From the NCBI RefSeq assembly GCF_009389715.1, contig NC_052399.1, forward strand, positions 9,240,585-9,304,584: a DNA stretch of 64,000 nucleotides, given 5' to 3'. The notes beneath the pieces are model-generated. The model was given only the letters and a program-made list of their open reading frames with translations. It had not been told where the DNA came from and ran no database searches. The DNA comes from Phoenix dactylifera. Lineage: Eukaryota > Streptophyta > Magnoliopsida > Arecales > Arecaceae. The position numbers and the translations under genes were made by a program. Numbering within the stretch: the stretch's first letter is position 1; every line of letters starts with the position of its first letter. Shown piece after piece: positions 49,492-61,800 of this stretch.

Positions 49492-50380
49492 GGGTAGTTC
49501 TATATACACCCCCCCCTATTGCTCAGGACACCCCCCCCCCCCAAAAAAAAACCAAAAAAAAAATACCCAAACTAACCTTTAGTGTAATTACCATATTGCC
49601 CTTGAAATTTTCTCATACACCCACCCTTCCTCCTCCTCCGTTTCGTTTTGAAAAGAAAAAAAAAAAACCCCCTCAAACCCCCCTTAAACCCCTCGATCCA
49701 TTTACATCGTTTAGACGATCTTTGAAGGAGATTTAAGCCCCATTCGAAGCATGGACAAGCAACTAGTGATTTGGGACGAAGAATCGGCCGCAAAGGTACG
49801 TGTTCCACCTTGTTTCGAAATTTTTTTTTTTCACGGTTCGTGCTCCGTTCGGCACTGGATCGCCGAACAAAAGGCTTCTGTTCGGCTGAACAGTGCCGAA
49901 CAGAAGCCTTCTGTTCGGCAACCCTCACCCGAACAGATCTGTTCGGCTGCACAGTGCCGAACAGAAGGCTTCTGTCCGGCACTGTTTAGCCGAACAGAAG
50001 CCTTTTGTTCGGCGATCCAGTGCCGAACGGAGCACGAACCGTGAAAAAAAAAATTTCGGGAGAAGCCGGCGAGGTGGTTCCGGGAGAAGCCGGCGAGGTG
50101 GTCGGAGATCGGGAGAATGCCGGCGACGAGAGGGAGAAGGGGGAACGGGGGGGTTTTGGGCGTTGGCAAGGTGTTTTGGAGGGGAAGAGCGGGGTGGGGG
50201 GGGTTTGGGGGGTGTAGAGAGCAATTTAGGTGAGGGGGTGGGGAGGGTGGGGGGTAATTTAGAAATTTTTAATTTTTTAGGGGTGTCCTTAGCAAATGGG
50301 GGGGTGTAGAGAGTATTTAATTTTTTTTTAATTTTTGGGGGGTGTCCTGAGCAATAGGGGGGGTGTATATAGAACCACCC
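49492..50380. mobile_element. Foldback Mutator-type MITE (copy 2, inverted to copy 1)
   Basis: This is 889 bp, flanked by the perfect 9-bp duplication gctctaagg (49483-49491 and 50381-50389). The ends GGGTAGTTCTATATACACC and its near complement match copy 1 at 2308-3159, in reverse order of arms. The same palindromic core (CCGAACAGATCTGTTCGG at 49929-49946) lies at the centre. Unlike copy 1, one arm carries a segment of about 127 bp (49696-49822) with no partner in the other arm. There is no transposase. Confidence 0.93.
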
Positions 50381-50586
50381 GCTCTAAGGGGAATCTTCTC
50401 GTTCGCACGTGGCAAATGCCTTGTTAATTAATCATGCCACATGATTGTGCCATGATTGGGCATTTGTCTTATCCCAATTGAAGCAGATATGATACCATCT
50501 GTCCCAATTTTGCTCCACGTGATCCATGGTTTGTTCCAATTTTAGGAAAGCAATGAGGATGAAACATCTTCTGCATCGTGAAGTAG

Positions 50587-50659
50587 GCGCCCGTGGCCTA
50601 ATGGATAAGGCGTCTGACTTCTAATCAGACGATTGTGGGTTCGAGTCCCACCGGGCGTG
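50587..50659 (+). tRNA. tRNA-Arg (anticodon TCT)
   Basis: 73 nt, no intron. The acceptor stem GCGCCCG pairs with CGGGCGT, with discriminator G at 50659. The anticodon arm TCTGA-CTTCTAA-TCAGA puts TCT at 50620-50622. Internal promoters: A box TGGCCTAATGG and B box GGTTCGAGTCC, both consensus. A T-run starting at 50661 is a good Pol III terminator. It reads AGA/AGG codons as a cytosolic tRNA. It lies 207 bp after the foldback Mutator element. Confidence 0.97.
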
Positions 50660-50660
50660 C

Positions 50661-50669
50661 GTTTTTTTT
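50661..50669 (+). terminator. Pol III terminator of tRNA-Arg
   Basis: The run of T directly follows the tRNA 3' end. Confidence 0.85.
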
Positions 50670-50948
50670 TAAATATTTATTGCTCTCATGATATTTTAAA
50701 ATGAAATTTTTAATTATTTGTTTTTTTCCCAATAATATAAGCCGTGCTTGTTTTTTATGCGTGCTTTTTTTTTAAAAAAAATTTATTGCTGTCATGATAT
50801 TTTTAAGATTATATTTTTAATTATTTGTTTTCTAAAATAATATAAGCAATGCATGTTTTTTATGGAAGTAACTACGTATTATTTGTTTATGCACTTTTTT
50901 TTTGAGCTATTTTGTTGAGGTTAAATCATTTTTAGTTATACTCCTTCC

Positions 50949-50983
50949 TCTCTCTCTCTCTCTCGCGCGCGCGCGCACACACA
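50949..50983. repeat. Compound (CT)(CG)(CA) microsatellite
   Basis: CT, CG and CA dinucleotide blocks follow each other without a break. This is the complement order of the one at 22819-22884. Confidence 0.9.
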
Positions 50984-51705
50984 ATGGTTATTTCACTGCC
51001 AAATTGGCAATAACACTAGGACAACACCACGAATAAAAAAAGAAAGGAAAAAAAGATCATGCAATTAAGATAGTAGGAACGTACAATATGTCTAAAACGA
51101 GCATCAGGTGTGTCACTTATTTTTCCTTTTCTTATCATTGTAATTGAAAAATCAAGAAGTTCCCTATTATTTCAATGCATTTCATACTAATATGAAAAAA
51201 AAAAAAATTCCATCAAAAATGCTTCTTGAAAGTTTTTCGCAAGCAACAATAACTATAGATAGATTGAGTTTAATTAACTACGAAATAGAAAAGCCTAAAA
51301 GGAGCCTTGCATGGGGCCATACAAGAATTTGATAAGAAGAAAGAAGATGGCATGAGTGAAAGTATGCATAAACCGAATCATATTCATTGAAAGAGTTTTT
51401 TTTAAAAAAGAAAAAAATAAATCCTAGGATCATCCACATGATGAACATGGGCTCAATCAATTGAATGAAAGGGTCACTTCACAAGATTTCATAAGTGCAA
51501 AATCCTCCTAAATTCACATGCACCCTCCTTGATTTTCCCTACGGTACTTCTATATTAATCATACAAAATGTGGAAAATATGATCAGAAGTTGTGGCTTCT
51601 TTTGCTTATACCATCTATCACATTTTAGCATACCTTTTTGTATTTCTAAAACTTATAGCAAATAATGCTTGCATGCTATTTTACATTTTGAAAGGTTAAC
51701 ATATA

Positions 51706-52186
51706 GGGCTCGTTTGGTTCGCAGGAAAACGAGGGGGGAAAGTGTGGTCAACGGGAAAGTAATGAAATGCCTCTTGTTTGGTTGGAGTTTTCAAAGGAGA
51801 GAGATGGGAAAGTTGTATTCTCATGGGAATATGATTCCTACATTTCATGGGAAAGTCTTTCCCATGAGAAACATGGGAAAGTTACTTTCCCATGAGGTGG
51901 GAATCACTCCTTTTTTATTTTTTCCCAAAAAGACCCTTCAGCATTAAAGAAGCATTAAAGAGGCATTAAAGACCTAATTTTTATTAAGGGCATAATAGGA
52001 ATTATACATAACTTTCCTAGGAAAGTGGATGGTCAACCAAACATAAGCACTTTGTAAATTAGTCACTTTCCCATGGTTAACCAAACATGTCAAAAGTACT
52101 TTCCTAGGTATCCTCTTCCTAGGAATCTGATTCCCAGGAATCATATTCCTAGGAGGGAAAATACTTCCCGCGAACCAAACGAGCCC
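51706..52186. mobile_element. Harbinger-like MITE, 481 bp
   Basis: The terminal inverted repeat GGGCTCGTTTGGTTCGC is perfect over 17 bp at both ends. A 3-bp direct repeat, ata, lies outside (51703-51705 and 52187-52189). Terminal GGG..GTTTGG and a 3-bp duplication fit the PIF/Harbinger superfamily. Inside, the word TTTCCCATG or its complement recurs many times, giving extra secondary structure. There is no transposase. Confidence 0.8.
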
Positions 52187-52383
52187 ATAACTCTATCACG
52201 TCTTTTTAACTTTTTGTGTTATAACTTACAACAAGAGACTCTCGGGTTTCCTGGGTTTCCAAGTATCTCTCATTATCATTTATTAAATAGAGAGCCCATG
52301 TAGCAAGGGATCTGTTAGGGGTCTTACTTTAGTCCAACCAGAATATATTTAAGAATTAAATCACTTATTTTGTATATAATATA

Positions 52384-52717
52384 CTTACCTGCCTAGTGCA
52401 ATCATGCCCACCAACAATTATAATCTTACCGAAAGAATAAAAGGTCAAAGCGAGCAACTCTTATCACATTGTATTACATAATAGTCATTCCATCAATTAA
52501 TTATCCCTATAAGCTGATAAGTCTAGATCATTTGAGACACCATCAAGTCTCTTACCTTCCTACTGCAATCACGCCCACCTACAAACTATAATCTTACCCA
52601 AAGAATAAAGGTTAAAGCAACCAAATCTTACCACATTGTATTACATAATAGTCATGCCATCAATTAATTATCCCTATAAGCTAATAAGTCTAGATCATTA
52701 GAGACACCATCAAGTCT
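52384..52717. repeat. Tandem duplication, 2 x about 167 bp
   Basis: 52384-52550 and 52551-52717 are direct copies starting CTTACCTGCCTAGTGCAATC and CTTACCTTCCTACTGCAATC, and ending with a CACCATCAAGTCTCT word. They are diverged by roughly 10% by eye. Confidence 0.85.
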
Positions 52718-54629
<1,912 letters not shown>

Positions 54630-54637
54630 ATGACTAT

Positions 54638-55067
54638 TAGGGCTGCAGATGGGTCAGATCACAGTCCGATCCGACCCGACCTGCATGAAATTCGAGCTGA
54701 CTCAAATTGTAGAATCCACGGAGCCGGATCGGATCCTAAATTTGGATCCGTTCTATTTTTCGGATAGGGTCGGATCCATCCAATCTCGACTCGGATCCAG
54801 ATCTGATTTGATTAATTTTTTTTGGGCCTCGAAAGTTAGAAAATGACAGCATTATTTGGGCCTACTTTTTCGGTCATGTCTGGGTTATATGGATCTGACC
54901 TGATTCGAATGATTCGTCGGATCAAAATTTGTAGGCATGGATTCGATCGGACTCGATCCAATTTTCAATCAGGTCGGATCTGGGTCTAAAATTAGGATTC
55001 GAACAAAAAACCGAGTCGGATCGGAGCCATTCAGGACCTGACTTGACCCGATCCATTTGCAGCCCTA
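54638..55067. mobile_element. hAT-like MITE, 430 bp
   Basis: The ends are TAGGGCTGCAGATGGGTC and the near complement (left-reading TAGGGCTGCAAATGGATCGG). A perfect 8-bp target duplication, atgactat, lies at 54630-54637 and 55068-55075. An 8-bp duplication with TAGGG/CCCTA ends is typical of hAT elements. The interior is full of GGATCGGATC-type words. A truncated relative is at 28470-28700. Confidence 0.88.
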
Positions 55068-55075
55068 ATGACTAT

Positions 55076-56690
55076 ATGTTTTATAAGAGCCTTGTCAAAT
55101 GTAAATGGCAAATCATACTTGACAAAAAAAAAAATATGAGCAATGCGATATTTTAGCTTATCTACAACTAAACCATTAAACAATTGAAAATGCCGAGATC
55201 ATGAATTAGAATAATAAAAAATATGTATTTGACTTGATGTGTATGATAGCCTCAGGAGCACCAAATGGAGGGTTCCAAGGTTGGTTTGATAGGTATCTTA
55301 TGTAGGCTAGGACCTCCAACGACTTTTAACACAATATGCTTTGAGAAACTTGATTCTAATTTGATCAACCTGGATCCAATTCTGCTTGTTGAATCGTTAA
55401 CCATTACAATGGAATATCATACAAAATTCAAACCAAAGAGAGATCAGATTTGGAAATTAAAAGGTCTATCCCAATAGCCTCGCTTCTATGCTTAGCGATT
55501 GTAGATTCTGGAATTACCCTTACATAGTACGTCCTCAAGTATTTGAAATTGATATTCGAACCCCTAGGCAAATAACTTAATTTGCACGTGTCTAGAATGC
55601 CGGATAACTCGATTTCGAAGCCTCTTGGTAAGAACCGGATGATCCAAATTCATATTACCATTATTTAAGTGCATTGGAACATAAGACTAATAACTCAGAA
55701 GGGATTTAGTGCTAAGTTTTTCTTTTTAACCTAATTTACGGACTCAGCTTCACGTTTCAAAGTCCATCAAGTATTTTTTTTTATTAATAAAACCACTTCT
55801 TGGGGGCTGAAATCGGATGAGATTGTCTATATCTATATCTATATTTTTTTTATTTGACGAATACATATACAGATTTAGTCAGATATAAAAATTTATACTA
55901 AATTCGTTTTAAATAGATATAGGTACAAATCGGATACCAAAAGTATGATTATAGATACAGATACAAATTGCATAATTACATTTTATTATTACAGAATCAA
56001 AGATATTACTAAGTAAATGCTAAATCAAATTAATGTCATACTAATATGATTATTTATTTTTTAAAAAAATTACGTACACTGTATAAAATTAAATAGAGTT
56101 GCAAATGGACCGAATATTTGAATACAAATGGGATAGTATACCTATATCAATATCTATTTTTTTTTGATAGATATAGATACTATACGAATATTAATCGGAT
56201 ACTTAAATTTTTATTTATATTCAGATAAATTTAGATAAAAAATAAATTCAAACAAATACTATCCGATTTATTTTTATTTCTAATTTTTGGTCAAGGTCAA
56301 AATAAATTTTGATTCATCCTGGCTGTGACTGTGGCCCATAAACGATCTTTTGAGAACCTAATTGTAGCTGTAGTCGGTGCAGAAAGAATCATAACGAGCT
56401 GGAGTTTGGCTTCGCTCCAAAACCCGCCCAAACCACCGCAGGAGCCGCTCCCGCTCTTAGTTGTCGGCGGGATGCGATTCCAAAGAAGATGCCTTTTTGC
56501 GGAGGCCAACTAATGTACCAAAACAATTCTCAACATCACATGGCACAAGAAAATTGGTCCCACAGGGCCTGTGGGACTTGTCGCATAAAGCGGATCCCAG
56601 CCCCCCCCCCCAACACGTGGCCGCAAATGGCTTGGGGATCACAGTTGGGCTTCGAAGCAGCCATGAAATACCCACAGGGGAGGGAGCGCG
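55076..56690. other. Intergenic, degenerate repeats, no confirmed gene
   Basis: 55800-56290 is a degenerate low-complexity stretch with many GATATAGATAC words and GCAAATGG..CGAATATT, probably an old MITE. Open frames near 56300-56700 are proline-rich on both strands and not recognised. The stretch leads into a TATA-like site at 56701. Confidence 0.4.
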
Positions 56691-56697
56691 CGCCGAC

Positions 56698-56910
56698 TAT
56701 TATATACCGTTGTTGTTAGCGTGAGGAAAAATAAATAAATAAATAAAAGAATAAAAAACCTTCTAATTTCTCTGTCTCTCTCAGTGGCTCCGAGCTGGAG
56801 AACGAAGAGAGTAGAAAAGCTCGGGCATTGTCCGAAGCATCTTCATCTCACTCTCTCAGTCTCTCTCTCTCTGGGAATTGCAACGCTCTTGCTGCTTGGA
56901 TCGATCCGAG
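56698..56910 (+). promoter_or_regulatory. Candidate promoter and first non-coding exon
   Basis: TATTATATACC at 56698-56708 is a TATA-like box. A CT-rich leader follows (CTGTCTCTCTCAGTGGCTCC and CTCAGTCTCTCTCTCTC). A donor, CCGAG|GTGAAT, ends it at 56910. This is the usual look of a plant 5' leader exon. Transcription is inferred. Confidence 0.4.
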
Positions 56911-57477
56911 GTGAATCTGCGCCCATAGGATTCGGGTACTTTTTTTTTGCCTGTATCTGTAGTTTTTTTCTTTGGAAAATTCAGGAAATTTGGTTCAGAA
57001 TGGATTAACTGGACTTATCCGTGGGCAATTTTGGGACCAAAGCGGTTGATTTTTTCTGGTTTTTGTCGTTTTTTTTGACATTTTGGGATGCTTTTTTTCG
57101 TCGAAAACGCATGCATTTGGTTCGCTTTTTGGGAAAAAGGTGGGAAATTTTGTCGGATTCGGGGTTGATACGTTATGTTTTGCTCGGCTTTAGCCCTGTT
57201 TCTGGAACCTGGTCCAAGGATTACTTCTATTCTGCTTGCTTACAGACGAAGCAAAGCTTGCATTTCGAATCGGTATACAATTTGGGGAAAAAAATCATCT
57301 TTTGATTATTCCTATTAAAATTAGATCGTTGATGAATTGATTTTGCCAGCTTGACTGTAAGTTTCTACTTCTTTTTTTTTTTGAAACATATGTAATGGTT
57401 TATGTGGTACTGTGATCTGTAGTGGCTTAGTTTGCAGATCTTAAAGCTCTTTATTTCTCCATATTTTAGCTTCTTAG

Positions 57478-57611
57478 AGGATGAAAGCATAGAAAGCCGA
57501 GATCTTGGTCTACTTAACTGCGGGGCGCTTTAGATTGGAGCAAAGCTGGCGGCGGCACTTGCTTTGAGGTATACCGGCAGCAATGGTGGCGGCCATGGAG
57601 CTGCCGATATG
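57478..57611 (+). other. Candidate second leader exon
   Basis: Acceptor CTTCTTAG before 57478 and donor GATATG|GTAAAT after 57611. It contains ATG 57583, which after splicing to 58812 would open a 29-codon upstream frame ending in TGA 58870-58872, overlapping the ATG at 58859. No protein family is recognised. Confidence 0.3.
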
Positions 57612-58858
57612 GTAAATACATGAACAAATCTGTTTTACTGTTGCAATCGAGCTACTTGCATTCTTTCATTTTTGGTGGCTACTTTTGTATCTCCAAAGTA
57701 GCTGTCAGTGTCATGATTTATTGATTGTGGGATTTATTTTGTGATTATGTTCTTCATGGTTCCTGGTTCGTGCTGAGTCTGTCTTGAAAATTGTGTTGCT
57801 TCGGGCTTGAAAGTAGAAGTCAGTCATCTGTTGTCTTAATTTGTCGTGCGTTGTGGTGTTGGAACCAATGCAAGTGTGATCTTCCTCTTGTATCTTGTGC
57901 CATCTGGACCTTTGAATGGCATAACTGTTGTGATTTCATTGATTGCTCATAGTTCTTTTATATATTCTAAAGATGAAGTCTAAGGAGTGCGAGGATGATT
58001 TCTTAGAGAGGAGATTGAATAGTGTTGAGATACTGGCATTTTGGTTGGCTTTATGTTCAATAGATCAAATAACAATGTTGATGCCAAAGATGGAAGCTTC
58101 ATCTCACCCTTAACATGTGAAATGTTATGGATTATATTCAGCAAATCAAAGCAGAATTTGGGATTCCATACATCCCATAAAGAGATAGAAAGCTTTGTTG
58201 CATCATACCATCAAGGAAACCAAATCCAAGTGCTAGGGGACATTTTTATGATTTTGTTCATCAACTGCAATTCATGAAGCAGTTTAAACATTTTACAAGA
58301 AAAGGGAAAGGGGAAAAAAAAGTGTTGGGAGAAGCTACAAAGAAGAGTTATCTCTGGTCAGGAGTATATTATGCAACCACAAAATTAATTGGGGAGCATT
58401 ACTTAAGGGCTATAAGTCAAACAGAAATGTTTATGATTAAACTAACAAGAAAATTATTATTTACTAAAAGTTGCTGCTACTTCAAAATGCATTAGATCAT
58501 AGGATAAAAACAAACCCAATCAGATGTCAGAAAGATTATTTAAAAGTACAAAGATAATTTCAAATTTTTGGACAAAATCATTGAGTAATGACATAACTAT
58601 CCATGTGATAGCTATTTAATACTTTAAAACTTTGAAGGATAAAGTAATTCAGATATGCTGTTTTTACTGTGATACATGAATCTTTTTATGGGTAATTGTG
58701 TTGTAACAACAAAATGAAATTTCCGTCTACTCTGGAACATGGAAACTGATCTTTGGCTTCGTTGATCCCCCCCTTCTCTCTTTAATTTATTTTCTCCTTT
58801 TATGATCACAGGAAAGAAACGTGGATTCTAAGGTTCAAGATCTGGAGTCCCCAACTCC

Positions 58859-61800
58859 ATGCTCAGTCATGAAGATGGGCCCCAAGTGAGTTTTTAGCTA
58901 ATTTCCATTGCCTTCTGGGGATAAGTTTGTATCATTGCCTTCTGCCCCCCCAAGCTGCACAGAGGTGTACATTCTTGCACGCACATGCACATTAAGAATG
59001 TGTCATTCATGTGATGAGCAATTGAAGGCCGTGCAGCTCTATTGAGTTTCTGCAAGTTTAAGCAGTTATTTTTCTTCCTTTTTTTTGGCTTTTAAAATTT
59101 CTGCCAGCTCTTGACTGCTCCTCTGCAATCCATATTTCCTTTAACCGTGCTAAATTCCTTGAGAGGACATTGAATGTCCTATGGTTGTTCAGAAGGTTTT
59201 GCTTTATATACTTGTGGTGCGTCTAATATAATGCATAGGAATACATATTTTTTTTCTACTTTTTTCTTCTTGTTCATTACCGGGAGAGAAAACACACCCA
59301 AGATTCCATCTTTTCTTCTAGTTTAGGTTGGTCAGGGTCAGCTGTCTATCTCACCCATCCTATCATTGCTTTAAAACAAAAAAGTGAAACCATATTAAGA
59401 AGAGAAGGCAGGCAACTAGTCTGGCCAAGCAGAGATGCATATTTGTTCCATGTAGATGATATAATTGAATCACTAAAGAGAATGATGTGGCTCTCCATGC
59501 ATTTGACATTAAATTTTACGGTAAAAGATTGACATTGCCTATAATGAATTTAGAGGACGCAATGTTTATCTTTTTCGTCCTCATGCTTGGAATTTTTCAG
59601 CAAAACTGAGAGCTGTTTTTCTATGCCCAGTGAGTTTCTCATTAGAAATTCAGATGCCGTGCTTCTGATTAATTGAATATTTATATGTACATATTGAAAG
59701 TTCTGTAAAACATTCACCTCAAGTCATAAACGACTATTATCATACTCATCTGTGATGCAACATAACACATATTTAACCATTTTTGCTTTCTTAGCCACTA
59801 CAAGAAGACCAATATTCCAAAGGTTTTAGTTGAAATTAATATCTGTTAGATACACAAATATAGGTATTGCAAGAAGGCTTCAAGGGAACTTTGTCGCTGT
59901 CCAAAGAGCATGAAAATTATAAGCCTATGTAGATACATCTTCTCATGAAGGCAAAAGTCATCGTAATGAACTTTATATTCATAGGAAGCTTGAGCCCATC
60001 TAGTGTGAAATGTAGATAGAGATTTTGGCAAGGACATCAGTCTTACCATTCATGAACTGAAAGGGATTAAATTGATAGGAGAAACAATGGATTTCCTTAT
60101 GAATCCTTCAATCATATTACTCAAGTTCCAACAATATATTAGAAAATCTTGGTCTACAAGAGCATAGGTGCTGTGTACGTTGTTAAGAGTAGCTCTTTAA
60201 GGCTCACCTAGCCTTATGGTTTGAATTGTGGCTCTTAGAAAATGCCCAAGGCCTCATTATGAGGTAATATTAGCTAGGAACACACCACATTGAAGGGCTC
60301 ATGTGGTGCATATGCCACTGCCCTTATACTACATTTTATGTGATGTACAACTTTGTTGCTAAATTAGACTTTTTTTCTTGAGAAAACGGAGGGTGTTAAC
60401 CCCTACCCAGCCACTAGGTGTAAGCAAGATTTGAACCCAAGTCATTGTGTACCACAACCCAATGACTCTAGTGACTATAGTAGTTGGCACTTGTGATAGG
60501 TTAGACATTCCGGCGAAGGCATTGTGTTGTGTGTGGCATTCAGTGTCAAACTCATATTTTATTTTGAAATCTAAGCTTTAAGCATATATTAAAGCAAAAA
60601 TGATTTAATAATATCTATATGCTTAGTTTCTGCTTGCTTTGATGTGTAAGCTTAGATATTTATCTTCACCAAAGTTTGATGTAGCAATTTGAAATACTAC
60701 ATATTATGCCCCAGATCTGGAGCATGATATGGTTGTGCTACCGAGGGGTACAACCCACGATAACACGAAGCCAACATTACATTTGGATTTCAAATCCATC
60801 TTAACTTCCAAATTCAATTTCGTGATCCATTAGAGGCGACCAATATTGGTTCTGAGCATCTATATCAAACATAAATACCAACCCATAATCCTCAATATTT
60901 AGAAAATTACTAAGCTATACATTTATAAACAACTAAAGAACTAAAGTTTTGCTATATAATTCGTCAAGCTTGCTAGCATAAACTCCAAGCCTGGATCATC
61001 CTTCGTCCTTACTAACCCTATTCGTCTGGAGAGAAAAATAAAAAATAGAGAAATATGAGCGACACAGCTCAGTAAGTAGACCTTTCATTATTTTACCGGA
61101 TCAAATATAAGTTTTTTCATGCCAATGCATCATTTAAGAAAAACAACAGATATTACAAAATAAAATATTTCATAGTACAATATATTAAAACAAGTCATGA
61201 AGCCAATCATGCTTGCATAAATCATTCATTTTTTTCATAAATATAGTTCTAAGTTTGTATTGCAAATAAATTTGTAAAACATTCTTCACATCATTGAGCC
61301 CTATCATGGATCAAAACATTGCTCACAAATATTCGTGCTACGGTCACTTTATACCCATGATAGGGCCGTAATCGACTGCATGTCACAATCTGCCAACTAT
61401 TATACCTGCTGGTGGGGCTGTTACCAACAATTATACCCATTGGTGAGGGCCGTTACCAACTGTTATACTCGCTGATGAGGGCCGTTACCAACTATTATAT
61501 CCGTTGGTGAGGGCCGCATATAGCTATCTGAGAGCCTTTCAAATATTTATATCTTTTTTTTAAAAACATACATATAAATAGATGAAAAATACTAATGGCA
61601 TGATCAGATTCATATTTTATAATAAAGCTATTTTCATTAAAACATTCATGGAACTATTTTTCATAATAAAGCATGATTTTCATGGCACAAATGCTGATCC
61701 ATAATTTTAAGAAAAATATGATATTTTCATGAGTAAATCTTATGTAGAAAAAACATGATAATTTGAAATACAATAAAAAAATGTAAGATCTACTTATTTT

